Shown here piece by piece: positions 18,750 to 27,434 of a stretch of DNA of 64,000 nt. The notes beneath the pieces were generated by a model. That model saw nothing but the letters and a program-made list of their open reading frames with translations, was not told where the DNA came from and ran no database searches. Source of the DNA: Alistipes sp. Its GTDB lineage: Bacteria; Bacteroidota; Bacteroidia; Bacteroidales; Rikenellaceae. A program made the translations under genes and the position numbers. Position 1 is the stretch's first letter. Each line of letters opens with the position of its first letter. Location of the stretch: the NCBI GenBank assembly GCA_017629035.1, contig JAGBXX010000014.1, forward strand, positions 49,983 to 113,982. The letters are read 5' to 3'.

Positions 18750-20099
18750 ATGAAGAAGCTTTTAAGCCTTATAGCACTCATCTCACTCGCCATAGGTTTT
18801 ACCTCTTGCGAGCCTACAACCCCCAACGACACCGACGAGACTACAGTGACTCTCTCGGTAGATAAGAGCGAGATCGCTGCCGATGGTGCCGATTTCGTGA
18901 CATTTACTACGAACATCGCCGAGGCTCAGATCATCTGCCTCAACGATAACTCTATCCTCTCGAGCACTAAGTTCTCGACAACTACTCCTGGCGAGTATCG
19001 CTTTGTGGCTATCCACAATGGCACAAAATCTGAGGAGGTGAAGGTCATTGCCAAGGCTCTCAAGGTCGAGGTGTTGCTCACTGCCGACAAGTCGGAGATC
19101 GTGGGCGACAACACCGACACTGTGACATTCACCGTGACTGTCGATGGCCAGGATAAGACCACCGAGGCCTCGATCATCATCGTGAACTACGGCTCGGAGC
19201 TCGAGGGTAACACATTCACATCGGATGTTGCTGGCGAGTTTATCTTCCAGGCAATGTTCGAGGGTACAAGCTCTAACCAGGTTATCATCACCGCTACTGG
19301 CGTTGAGCAGCCTGTGCAGAAGAGCCTCACACTCACAGCTACACCTATGCGTATCAAGGCCGATGGTCAGGAGAGTGTAACCTTCGTAGCTATGTATGGC
19401 GAGGAGGATGTCACTAACGTATGCCAGATATGCACTACAACAGGCGATGTTATCGAGGGTGGCGTATTTACAACAACCACACCTGGCTCATATAACTTCT
19501 ATGCTCTCTACGACAATGTGCGCTCTAACACCGTGAGCGTTGATGCCTACGATCCTAATATGTCATCGGCATACGAGATTGGCAAGATCTACGAGATTGG
19601 CGGCTCTAAGGGTGTGGCATACGCTATCAAGACCGACAACCAGAATCGTATCTGGGCATACTTCTTCTCTATGGATGAGGCAGATTTGCAGTGGTCTACA
19701 GAGAACGTATGGTGCAACTGCGTGGCAGGTCGTGGCGACTGGAACACCGAGGATATGTTGCGTAACGGCACAAGCCCCGATAAGTACCCTGCAGCACAGT
19801 GGTGCTTGGCTCATGGCGATGGTTGGTTTATGCCATCATCGCAGGAGTTGCAGTGGATGTGGGATGCTATCTCTGAGGGTACACACCGCTTCGACAACCC
19901 AAGCGTAGCAGCATACAACAAGCTCCTCACAGACAACGGCGGTATGCCATTTGTTGAGACCTACTACTGGTCATCAAACGAGACTGCCGAGGATCTTGTC
20001 GAGCTCATCGCCTTTATGAACGATAGCGTAGTATGTCTTGACCCACAGAAGTCATATACTTATACTGTTCGTGCTGCAACACGTGTTCAGCTCAACTAA
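18750..20099 (+). CDS. Lipoprotein: three Ig-like repeats plus a C-terminal DUF1566-like domain
   Basis: A lipoprotein signal ends in FTSC. Three tandem Ig-like units of about 85 residues follow (about 33-110, 112-190, 196-270), each with a start like L-x-A-D-K-S-E-I-x-x-D and a strand D-x-V-T-F, then a G-E-Y-R-F end. The C-terminal 165 residues contain a W-rich domain with GRGDWNTEDMLRNG, GDGWFMPSSQELQWMWDA and YYWSSNE, which resembles the DUF1566 / Lcl C-terminal fold found at the tips of surface adhesins. The architecture fits a stalk presenting a ligand-binding tip (inference). A terminator follows. Confidence 0.8.
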   Translation: MKKLLSLIALISLAIGFTSCEPTTPNDTDETTVTLSVDKSEIAADGADFVTFTTNIAEAQIICLNDNSILSSTKFSTTTPGEYRFVAIHNGTKSEEVKVIAKALKVEVLLTADKSEIVGDNTDTVTFTVTVDGQDKTTEASIIIVNYGSELEGNTFTSDVAGEFIFQAMFEGTSSNQVIITATGVEQPVQKSLTLTATPMRIKADGQESVTFVAMYGEEDVTNVCQICTTTGDVIEGGVFTTTTPGSYNFYALYDNVRSNTVSVDAYDPNMSSAYEIGKIYEIGGSKGVAYAIKTDNQNRIWAYFFSMDEADLQWSTENVWCNCVAGRGDWNTEDMLRNGTSPDKYPAAQWCLAHGDGWFMPSSQELQWMWDAISEGTHRFDNPSVAAYNKLLTDNGGMPFVETYYWSSNETAEDLVELIAFMNDSVVCLDPQKSYTYTVRAATRVQLN

Positions 20100-20118
20100 T
20101 TAAGTCAACGCAAAAGAG

Positions 20119-20149
20119 TAGGAGTAGGCCGATGGTCTACTCCTATTTT
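20119..20149 (+). terminator. Rho-independent terminator
   Basis: Stem TAGGAGTAGGCC / GGTCTACTCCTA with a 3-nt loop (20119-20130, 20134-20145) and a following TTTT. One G-T pair. Confidence 0.8.
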
Positions 20150-20169
20150 GTTTATATAGGTAAATTGCC

Positions 20170-20177
20170 TATCTTTG
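20170..20177 (+). promoter_or_regulatory. -7 box TATCTTTG directly before thiL
   Basis: The box ends only 4 nt before the ATG at 20182. With the start point normally about 5-8 nt after this box, the mRNA would begin at or next to the ATG, i.e. leaderless (inference). Confidence 0.6.
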
Positions 20178-20181
20178 TCGT

Positions 20182-21117
20182 ATGAAAAAGACTGAATTCT
20201 CGTTTATTGGCGACATTGCCACAATGTTTGGCTCGCTACCCCACCACGGCTTTGAACCTATTGGCGACGACTGCACGGTGCTCGACATGGGCAGCGACTC
20301 GCTTGTTATGTCTACAGATATGCTTATTGAGGATGTCCACTTTCTACGCTCGGCATCATCGGCCGAGGAGGTGGGTTATAAATCCCTCATGGTCAACATC
20401 AGCGACGTGGCGGCTATGGGCGCTACGCCAACAGCTACGCTCCTGAGCATTTCGCTACCAGAGTCGGCACAGGGAGAGTGGAGCGAGGACTTCATGCGTG
20501 GCTTCTACGCTGGATGTAAGGAGCATGGCATAGCCCTTGTAGGTGGCGACACCACAGCCTCACGTGACAAGATTGCTATCAACGTCGTGGCAATGGGACG
20601 TGCACCAAAAGAGAGTATCAAGCGTCGCTCGGCAGCCAAGCTGGGTGATATCATCGCCGTAACAGGCAAACTCGGAGTATCGTCGAAGGGTCTGGTAGAT
20701 ATAATGTTTGGCGACCTGAATACCGCTGCTGCCAAGGCACACCGCCGAGGTCAGGCACGTGTAGAGGAGGGAAAATTTCTGGGCAGCTGCGAGGCAGTAC
20801 ACGCCATGATGGATATCTCGGATGGCATAGCCTCGGACATTAAGCATATCATGGAGCTCTCGAACGTGGGCGCCGAGATTGAGCTCAGCAAGATACCCAC
20901 CGACTACGACATTCGCTATGCCACAACAGGTGGCGAGGACTATGAGCTGCTGCTCACAGTAGCCCCCGACAGATTTGACGAGGTGGCCTCAGCGCTCCTC
21001 AACGCCACGGGCACAACGCTCACGGCCATAGGACGCATCACCGAGAGTAATACTATCACGTGGCTTGATAATGGAGAGCCCTCGGAGTTGGAGCTCAAGG
21101 GTTTTACACACTTCTAA
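20182..21117 (+). CDS. thiL: Thiamine-monophosphate kinase ThiL
   Basis: Phosphorylates thiamine monophosphate with ATP to the active cofactor thiamine diphosphate, in the cytoplasm. The protein (311 residues) shows the AIRS/PurM-like fold of ThiL: GDDCTVLDMG near residue 28, the metal-binding D-M-L-I-E-D-V-H-F segment, MVNISDVAAMGATPTA, and the second domain with MDISDGIASDIKHI and TTGGEDYELLLT. The length is normal. No other thiamine gene is near. Its stop overlaps the stop of the convergent methyltransferase gene by a few bases. Confidence 0.95.
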   Translation: MKKTEFSFIGDIATMFGSLPHHGFEPIGDDCTVLDMGSDSLVMSTDMLIEDVHFLRSASSAEEVGYKSLMVNISDVAAMGATPTATLLSISLPESAQGEWSEDFMRGFYAGCKEHGIALVGGDTTASRDKIAINVVAMGRAPKESIKRRSAAKLGDIIAVTGKLGVSSKGLVDIMFGDLNTAAAKAHRRGQARVEEGKFLGSCEAVHAMMDISDGIASDIKHIMELSNVGAEIELSKIPTDYDIRYATTGGEDYELLLTVAPDRFDEVASALLNATGTTLTAIGRITESNTITWLDNGEPSELELKGFTHF

Positions 21118-21785
21118 TAGATAAACGGCAGGAGTCGATACCTAACACGACGCATATAGTCGCCATAGCCCTCAAGCTCACGCTCGAGGAGTGCCTCTTC
21201 GTGTCTGATACGCTGAATGATAAGAGGCAGATAGAGAAGCATTACAACAAAAGAGAGGGGCGATGCCAAGACCAGAGGCATAGCCAAAAAGAGGAGCGTA
21301 GTGGCAGTATACATAGGGTGACGCACAACAGCATAAAGACCCGTATCTACAACCTTTTGCCCCAATTGCACCTCGATGGTGCGTGATAGATAGGCATTCT
21401 CCCTGAGAACCTCGGCATAGAGTATATAGCACAGCACAAAGATTAGGGCAGCGAGCCACACAACCCAATCGGCTATAAGCAGCCACTGACACCTCCAGTT
21501 AAGACCCGCCAAAATAAAGTTTGCAACAAAGAGCAAGCCACTAAGCCTCACGACCCGGCTCTGCTTAGAGTCACCCTCCTTTGCACGTAGGCGCTTAGTG
21601 AGTAGCTCAGGGCTTCGAAACATCATCACAACGCCCACAACAAATATCGGCACAAAGAGTATGCCCATAAGCAACCACCCCTGCCAATAGCTCAACGAGC
21701 CCGCAGGGAGGAAGATCATGGCTGCAACCATAACCACGCCAGCGAGATACTTCACCAACGCCTCAACAAGGAGTCCAAGAGTCAT
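21114..21785 (-). CDS. Isoprenylcysteine-methyltransferase-like (ICMT family) membrane protein
   Basis: A 223-residue integral membrane protein with about five membrane helices. The C-terminal part has the family signature YAVVRHPMYTA followed by a helical pair and an R-x-x-x-E-E-x-x-L segment, typical of ICMT/PEMT-like methyltransferases that use S-adenosylmethionine inside the membrane. The substrate in bacteria without prenylated proteins is unknown; small lipids are possible. It starts 3 nt after the flippase gene stop, so it belongs to an operon aroQ - flippase - methyltransferase. Confidence 0.8.
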   Translation of the reverse strand: MTLGLLVEALVKYLAGVVMVAAMIFLPAGSLSYWQGWLLMGILFVPIFVVGVVMMFRSPELLTKRLRAKEGDSKQSRVVRLSGLLFVANFILAGLNWRCQWLLIADWVVWLAALIFVLCYILYAEVLRENAYLSRTIEVQLGQKVVDTGLYAVVRHPMYTATTLLFLAMPLVLASPLSFVVMLLYLPLIIQRIRHEEALLERELEGYGDYMRRVRYRLLPFIY

Positions 21786-21788
21786 AGT

Positions 21789-23243
21789 CTAATCTTTTTT
21801 GAGGGTCTCCCGAACAAGCTTCATACCCTCTATCATAGCCCTAACACGGAAAAGTGAGGCCAACAGAAGGTAGCTGACCAAGCCAATAGCAATATCAATC
21901 AGAAGGCGTAGGGCTACGTGGAGAGGCTCGATAACAGGATCAAGGAGATAGAGCGCACCAAACATCAGGGCAGCGAGCGCAAACGATGGAAGAACAGCTC
22001 TCAGCGTAGTGTAGGCAGAACAGGTGAGATACCTATGTGCCACGCCAGTATTGAGCAAAAACTCAACAGCCGCCATAGCTGTCATACCCCAGGCCACAGA
22101 CTCCACACCACGTGGAATGGTATATATCAGCACGGCAGTCATAATAACACGCTTGATAATCTCGAGGCGAAGGATGACTCGTCCGTCGCTTCGAGCCTTG
22201 AGCACGTTGTACGACACAATAGCAAGGGGATAGAAGAGGCCTGAGAGGGCCAAAATCTCGAAATATGGCACCGTAGGCATCCACCTCTCGCCAAGCAACA
22301 ACATAAACATATCGTCTGCAATGGCCACAAAGCCGAGCATGACGGGGGCGATGACAAAGGATAGTAGGCGCATGATACGAAGATAGCCGCTCGAGAACTT
22401 CTCGCTATCATCCGAAATCTTCGACAGAGCGGGATAGGTAACACCCTGAACGGCCTGAACGGTAGATGTCACGGGGAGATCTTTAAGCTTCTGCGCCTGA
22501 GAGTAGAAGCCCAAAGTCGAGGTTGTATGCATCTTACCGATAAATAGTTGCGCCACGTTGTTGTAGATCGAGGCGATAAGATCGGTTGCAAGGAGTCGAA
22601 GGCTGAAGGGTGCCATCTCACGCAGCGGTCGAAAGCTAAGGCGTGCACTCGTTCTCCAGTTGCGCAGTGTCCAGAAGGCAACACCCTTAACACCCATCTG
22701 CACAAGGCGCTGGGCAACAAGGCTCCAGATACCACAGCCCATGAAGGCCATGACAACGGCAACGACACCACTCACGAGCGAGGAGAGGAAGACGATCTTA
22801 GATAGCAGAGCAAACCTAAACTCACGTGTAAACATCACGGTCTGCACCACGCAGAGCGAGTTGATAGGCAGCACAAGGAAGAGTATCGGAGCAATATCGA
22901 CAATAATGGGGCTACTATATAGCGTAGCGAGTGAGTGTGAGGCAAATACAAGGACAAAGTAGAGGAGGATGGCCATGGCAACATTGAAGTTGAGCACGGC
23001 AAAGTAGTCCTCGTCCGAGGGGTCATCCTTGCGAATAAGCGTCTGCGAGAAGCCACTGTCGACAATAGCCAGTGCCACGGAGCAGAAGAAGGTCATAATG
23101 GCCATAACGCCAAAATCCGAAGGCATAAGCTGGCGGGCAACGACAATGCTGACGACCATCTGAATGATCATCGTGAGGATCTTCTCCGAGAAGCTCCACG
23201 CAACACCCGACACTACCCTATACTGCAACTTTGGCTCAGACAT
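21789..23243 (-). CDS. Lipopolysaccharide/polysaccharide flippase (MOP superfamily, WzxC-like)
   Basis: A 484-residue membrane protein with about 12-14 membrane helices. The N-terminus (VVSGVAWSFSEKILTMIIQMV then ARQLMPSDFGVMAIM) matches the polysaccharide exporter family that flips lipid-linked sugar units across the inner membrane. No glycosyltransferase genes are adjacent, so which glycan it moves is unknown. It lies 3 nt after aroQ and 3 nt before the ICMT-like gene, so all three are almost certainly one transcript. Confidence 0.88.
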   Translation of the reverse strand: MSEPKLQYRVVSGVAWSFSEKILTMIIQMVVSIVVARQLMPSDFGVMAIMTFFCSVALAIVDSGFSQTLIRKDDPSDEDYFAVLNFNVAMAILLYFVLVFASHSLATLYSSPIIVDIAPILFLVLPINSLCVVQTVMFTREFRFALLSKIVFLSSLVSGVVAVVMAFMGCGIWSLVAQRLVQMGVKGVAFWTLRNWRTSARLSFRPLREMAPFSLRLLATDLIASIYNNVAQLFIGKMHTTSTLGFYSQAQKLKDLPVTSTVQAVQGVTYPALSKISDDSEKFSSGYLRIMRLLSFVIAPVMLGFVAIADDMFMLLLGERWMPTVPYFEILALSGLFYPLAIVSYNVLKARSDGRVILRLEIIKRVIMTAVLIYTIPRGVESVAWGMTAMAAVEFLLNTGVAHRYLTCSAYTTLRAVLPSFALAALMFGALYLLDPVIEPLHVALRLLIDIAIGLVSYLLLASLFRVRAMIEGMKLVRETLKKD

Positions 23244-23246
23244 AAC

Positions 23247-23663
23247 CTACCCCAAAATATTCTCCACAGCAAGACGATAAGACTCCATGCCAAAGCCCAT
23301 GATGCTACCACGCACAACGGGGGCAAGGAGCGACACATGACGAAACTCCTCACGTGCAAGGATAGAGGAGATATGCACCTCGACAACAGGTACTGAGATA
23401 GCTGCAATGGCATCACGCAGCACCACCGAGGTGTGAGTATAGCCACCAGCATTTAGCACCACGCCATCGTACGCGCCATCGGCACGCAGAAGAGCATCGA
23501 CAAGCTCTCCCTCGATATTCGACTGATAGTAGTCGATAGTATGCTCTGAGTAACGTGCACGAAGAGCTCCGAGGTAGTCCTCGAAGCTCTCGCGTCCGTA
23601 TATCTCAGGTTGGCGACGTCCCAACAAGTTGAGATTCGCACCGTTGATAATCAAAATTTTCAT
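23247..23663 (-). CDS. aroQ: Type II 3-dehydroquinate dehydratase AroQ
   Basis: The third shikimate-pathway enzyme, converting 3-dehydroquinate to 3-dehydroshikimate in the cytoplasm. The 138-residue protein starts with MKILIINGANLNLLGRR, and holds the catalytic Tyr in R-Q-P-E-I-Y-G, the NPGAYTHTS equivalent as NAGGYTHTS, and the EVHISSILAREEFRH loop with the catalytic His. ATG 23663 fits the family start; a longer frame would add 13 residues without a match. It heads the tight operon with the flippase and ICMT-like genes. Confidence 0.95.
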   Translation of the reverse strand: MKILIINGANLNLLGRRQPEIYGRESFEDYLGALRARYSEHTIDYYQSNIEGELVDALLRADGAYDGVVLNAGGYTHTSVVLRDAIAAISVPVVEVHISSILAREEFRHVSLLAPVVRGSIMGFGMESYRLAVENILG

Positions 23664-23822
23664 CCTATAAGAATTATAGGTTAAAATTGGGTCGATTCCC
23701 ATAAAGTTAGATATTCGAGCTATTTTGAAGCTGCTCGCAGTCAGACAAAGCGGAGTTTACTCTGCGTAAATGAGCATTTGGCTAACAAGGCAGATGACAA
23801 AAGAGCCGAATAGATAACTTTA
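23664..23822. other. Intergenic region between buk and aroQ
   Basis: About 160 bp without a gene. It holds a small hairpin (GCGGAG / CTCTGC near 23750-23766) but no T-run; I see no clear terminator or promoter. Confidence 0.4.
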
Positions 23823-24890
23823 TTAGTACTCCTTAGCAGTAGTCTCGCCCTTAAGAACACGCAATGCGTTCTCAGCCAACGACTCGAGCTCGTTCTCGCC
23901 TGGGTAGATCTTGATAGGAGCAAGGAACTGGCAGTAGTCGATGATAACATCGTTTACGCAGTTGTTCCAAGCGATACCACCAGTGAGAAGGATAGCATCT
24001 ACCTTACCCTTGAGCACTACAGCCATCTCGCCAATGAACTTAGCTACTGAGTATGCCATAGTGTCGAGCATGAAGCGTGCCTCCTTATCGCCTGAAGCAG
24101 CACGTACCTCGTTGAGCTCCTGAACGTTGTTGCAGTTAACGTGATCAACAAGACCACCCTTACCTGCCAAGAGCTTCTTAATCTCAGACTTCTCGTACTT
24201 ACCAGAGAAGCAGAGGTCTACGAGGTCACCTGCAGGAAGAGTACCTGCACGCTCTGGAGCGATAGGACCGTCACCATCCAATGCGTTGTTAGTGTCGATA
24301 ACACGACCCTCGTGGTGAGCAGAAACTGAGATACCACCACCCATGTGTACAACTACAAGGTTGAGCTCCTCGTAAGGACGGCCAACCTCCTTAGCGTAAC
24401 GACGTGCGATAGCCTTCTGGTTCAAAGCGTGGAAGATAGAGCGACGTGGGCACTCCTTAAGACCGCTAACACGTGCCATATCCTGAAGCTCATCGACAAC
24501 TACTGGATCAGCGATATATGCCTCAACACCTGCTACATCTGCGATGCGACGTGCGATGAGGGCACCGAGGTTGCTGGCATGCTGGCGCTTTGGAGCCTTG
24601 AGGTCAGCAATCATAGCCTCGCCTACACGGTAAACACCACCCTCGATAGGGCGCATAAGACCACCACGACCGATAACAGCGTCGAGCTCCTCGATCTTGA
24701 TACCAGCCTCCTTGAGAGCGTCGATGATGATCTCCAAACGCCAGTCGAGCTGATCAGCTACAGACTCAAAGCGTGCGATCTCCTCGGCTGAGTGGCTCAA
24801 CTTCACGGTCTGCACCTGCTCCATATCGTGGAACAAAGCTACCTTAGTAGATGTTGAACCAGGATTGATGGTAAGAATTTTATATGCCAT
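23823..24890 (-). CDS. buk: Butyrate kinase Buk
   Basis: Transfers phosphate from butyryl-phosphate (or a branched-chain acyl-phosphate) to ADP, yielding ATP and the free acid. The protein is 355 residues, the usual length, with the ASKHA-kinase motifs: INPGSTSTKVALF at the N-terminus (phosphate loop), VVHMGGGISVSAHHEGRVID near 200, and the C-terminal ILLTGGIAWN adenosine loop. It lies 31 nt after ptb in the order ackA-ptb-buk. Together ptb and buk form the classic kinase route of butyrate formation; branched-chain fatty acids such as isovalerate or isobutyrate are an alternative substrate. Confidence 0.95.
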   Translation of the reverse strand: MAYKILTINPGSTSTKVALFHDMEQVQTVKLSHSAEEIARFESVADQLDWRLEIIIDALKEAGIKIEELDAVIGRGGLMRPIEGGVYRVGEAMIADLKAPKRQHASNLGALIARRIADVAGVEAYIADPVVVDELQDMARVSGLKECPRRSIFHALNQKAIARRYAKEVGRPYEELNLVVVHMGGGISVSAHHEGRVIDTNNALDGDGPIAPERAGTLPAGDLVDLCFSGKYEKSEIKKLLAGKGGLVDHVNCNNVQELNEVRAASGDKEARFMLDTMAYSVAKFIGEMAVVLKGKVDAILLTGGIAWNNCVNDVIIDYCQFLAPIKIYPGENELESLAENALRVLKGETTAKEY

Positions 24891-24921
24891 AATTGGTATT
24901 AATCAGTTTAATTTATTGGAA

Positions 24922-25824
24922 CTATTTTGCTGACAAGCAAGCCAAAGCGATTGAGTAGAGCTTAGTCTTAGTAGAGTCACCACGTGAAGTCAATACACAT
25001 GGAGCAGTAGGACCAGCAACCATAGCTGCGAGCTCAGCACCACCAAACTTAGAGCAAGCCTTGAAGAATACGTTACCTGACTCAAGGTTAGGGAACAACA
25101 TACAGTCAGCGTCACCAGCAACAGGACCAGTAAGCTTCTTAATCTTAACTGACTCCTCGTCGATAGCTACGTCGAGTGCCAAAGGACCCTGGAACAATGC
25201 GTTGCCAAGCTCACCTGCCTGACCGAGATCAGAGAGCTCCTTAGCCTCAACTGAGCTAACTACCTTAGGAAGAAGCTGCTCTGATGGAGCGAGCAAAGCT
25301 ACCTTAGGCTGCTCGATACCGAGGTTGTTAGCAGTAGCGATGAGGTACTTAGCAATCTGCTTCTTCTGCTCGAGGTTAGGACATGGAAGAACAGCTACAT
25401 CGCTGACAACAAGCAGCTTGTGGTATGCAGGAACCTCCAATACAGTAACGTGGCTAAGAACAGTACCAGCAGGCAACAAACCCCACTCCTTGTTCAAGAT
25501 ACCACGCATATACTTATCAGTAGGAACAACACCCTTCATCAATACGTCGTACTCACCGTTGTGAACAGCCTTAACTGCGATCTCAACAGCCTTAACATCC
25601 TCAGACTCAGGAATGATAGTGTACTGATTGATATCTACACCCTCAGCCTCGCAAGACTTCTTAATCTCCTCTGGATCACCAACCAAAGTAACCTCAGCAA
25701 GACCTGCCTTGATTGCCATATCGGTTGCACCGATAGAGTGAGTATCCTGGCCATAAGCCACAATCATCTTCTTCTTACCACGAGCAACGGCCGCAGCAAC
25801 GAGCTCATCCAAATGCTTAATCAT
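24922..25824 (-). CDS. ptb: Phosphate butyryltransferase Ptb
   Basis: Converts butyryl-CoA (or similar acyl-CoA) and phosphate to acyl-phosphate and CoA. The 300-residue sequence matches the phosphate acetyl/butyryltransferase family, with MKGVVPTDKYMRGILNKE, an LSHVTVLEVP segment, VALLAPSEQLLPKVVSSVEA and the C-terminal LTGPVAGDADCMLFPNLESGN and TSRGDSTKTKL. It begins 29 nt after ackA and precedes buk by 31 nt. A true acetyl-specific Pta is not in the window, so whether this enzyme also feeds AckA is open. Confidence 0.94.
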   Translation of the reverse strand: MIKHLDELVAAAVARGKKKMIVAYGQDTHSIGATDMAIKAGLAEVTLVGDPEEIKKSCEAEGVDINQYTIIPESEDVKAVEIAVKAVHNGEYDVLMKGVVPTDKYMRGILNKEWGLLPAGTVLSHVTVLEVPAYHKLLVVSDVAVLPCPNLEQKKQIAKYLIATANNLGIEQPKVALLAPSEQLLPKVVSSVEAKELSDLGQAGELGNALFQGPLALDVAIDEESVKIKKLTGPVAGDADCMLFPNLESGNVFFKACSKFGGAELAAMVAGPTAPCVLTSRGDSTKTKLYSIALACLSAK

Positions 25825-25853
25825 AATAGTTTTAGGTATTTATTTGTTATTAA

Positions 25854-27056
25854 TTATTTTGTCAAACGATAAGTATCCTTAGCGATTACGAGCTCCTCGT
25901 CAGTGCAGATAACTGCTGCCTTAACTCGTGAACCCTCCTTAGAGATCTCGTAGTCAGTACCACGCTTACCATTGTTGCGAACAGCGTCGAACTCAAGACC
26001 CATGAACTCCATGTTCTTAAGAACATACTCACGAACCTCTGGAGAGTTCTCGCCAACACCACCTGTGAAGATCACGAGGTCTACGCCACCCATCTCAGCA
26101 GCATACTCGCCAACGAACTTCTTGATACGGTTGCCGTACATGTCACGAGCGATGATAGCACGCTCATTACCCTCGTCGTAAGCAGCGTCGATATCACGCA
26201 TATCGCTTGAGATACCTGTAAGACCCTGAACACCAGACTTCTTATTGAGCATAGTGTCGAGTTCAGCCAAGGTCATACCCTCCTTCTGTGCAACGTAAGT
26301 AGCAGCGCTAACATCCATAGAACCAGCACGTGTACCCATCACAAGACCATCGAGTGGAGAGAAGCCCATTGATGTATCATACGACTTACCATTCTTGATA
26401 GCAGTAACAGATGCACCATTACCGATGTGGCAAGTGATAATCTTAGAGTTCTCGAAATCAAGACCGAACATCTCAGCACCTACACGAGCAACAAACTTGT
26501 GGCTTGTACCGTGGAAACCATACTTACGAACACGATACTTCTCGTAGTACTCGTAAGGAATAGCGTAGAGGTAGTTGATAGCCGGGATAGTGTGGTGGAA
26601 CGATGTGTCGAACACAGCTACCTGCTTGATACCTGGGAGAACCTTCTCCATAGAGAGGATACCCTCGAGGTTTGCAGGGTTGTGCAAAGGAGCGATTGAG
26701 TACAAAGACTCGATCTTAGCCTTAACCTCGTCATCCACAAGGCAGCTATCTGTGAAGAACTCACCACCGTGAGCTACACGGTGACCAGCAGCCTTAAGCT
26801 CATCGAGAGACTTGATAACACCGTGCTCTGGGTGTGTAAGAGCATCGAGAACAAGACGGATACCAGTTGTGTGATCAGGAATTGGGCAGTGAAGCTCGAA
26901 CTTATCCTTACCCTGTGGCTTGTGAGTAAGATCGCCTTCAGCCAAACCAATACGCTCTACCAAACCCTTGGCAAGCAGAGTCTGCGACTGCTCCATAACA
27001 TCAAGCACCTGATACTTAATTGATGAGCTACCGCAGTTGAGAACAAGAATTACCAT
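25854..27056 (-). CDS. ackA: Acetate kinase AckA
   Basis: Reversibly makes ATP and acetate from acetyl-phosphate and ADP. The 400-residue protein has all the usual motifs: VLVLNCGSSSIKYQ at the N-terminus, FDTSFHHTIP (substrate His), HIGNGASVTAI, GTRAGSMD and the C-terminal IFTGGVGENSPEVRE. I start at ATG 27056 (MVILVLNCG); upstream in-frame codons are not part of the family. It has its own TACCTTTG promoter box at 27119-27126 and is first in the operon ackA-ptb-buk, which produces acids and ATP from acyl-CoA. Confidence 0.96.
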   Translation of the reverse strand: MVILVLNCGSSSIKYQVLDVMEQSQTLLAKGLVERIGLAEGDLTHKPQGKDKFELHCPIPDHTTGIRLVLDALTHPEHGVIKSLDELKAAGHRVAHGGEFFTDSCLVDDEVKAKIESLYSIAPLHNPANLEGILSMEKVLPGIKQVAVFDTSFHHTIPAINYLYAIPYEYYEKYRVRKYGFHGTSHKFVARVGAEMFGLDFENSKIITCHIGNGASVTAIKNGKSYDTSMGFSPLDGLVMGTRAGSMDVSAATYVAQKEGMTLAELDTMLNKKSGVQGLTGISSDMRDIDAAYDEGNERAIIARDMYGNRIKKFVGEYAAEMGGVDLVIFTGGVGENSPEVREYVLKNMEFMGLEFDAVRNNGKRGTDYEISKEGSRVKAAVICTDEELVIAKDTYRLTK

Positions 27057-27118
27057 GATTGATATAATTTTAGTTAAAACGTTTGCTCGATTCGAGGGGT
27101 TAACCCCATAAAACTCAA

Positions 27119-27126
27119 CAAAGGTA
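27119..27126 (-). promoter_or_regulatory. -7 box TACCTTTG for ackA-ptb-buk
   Basis: Minus-strand TACCTTTG matches the consensus and lies 62 nt before the ackA ATG. The palindrome GGGGTTAACCCC falls in the transcribed leader and could be a protein-binding site. Confidence 0.6.
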
Positions 27127-27351
27127 ATAAAATTACGGCGAAATACCAATAATTTCTTATATTTTTTTTATCCCATTTTCGACAATCTTACTCGAGCCGA
27201 TTTTTTATAGTCATCGAGATTGAAATGCTATCCTTGCAAAAAGTTCCGTTATCGACCATTTTTAGACGATATATCGAACAACAAAAGTGCAAAATCGCAA
27301 ATTAGATGCAAATAAATTGGTCGAGCTATTCATTCTTTGGAAAAGAATTGT

Positions 27352-27359
27352 TATCTTTG
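27352..27359 (+). promoter_or_regulatory. -7 box TATCTTTG for the DUF349 gene
   Basis: Consensus box, 75 nt before the ATG at 27435. The leader holds GCGTGC/GCACGC and GTGCGT/ACGCAC pairings that exclude each other. Confidence 0.6.
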
Positions 27360-27434
27360 CGTGAATTTGTGCGTGCGCTCGCACGCTGTCTGCGACGCAC
27401 ACGTTCGTTTTACCAACCAAAAACTATGTAAGCG

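Larger units (their letters stand above)
27057..27434. other. Divergent promoter region ackA / DUF349 gene
   Basis: A 378-bp AT-rich region without genes. It contains the minus-strand promoter box of ackA (27119-27126), a perfect 12-bp palindrome GGGGTTAACCCC (27096-27107) inside the ackA leader, the plus-strand box TATCTTTG (27352-27359), and GC-rich hairpins in the leader of the DUF349 gene (27369-27400). Confidence 0.7.
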
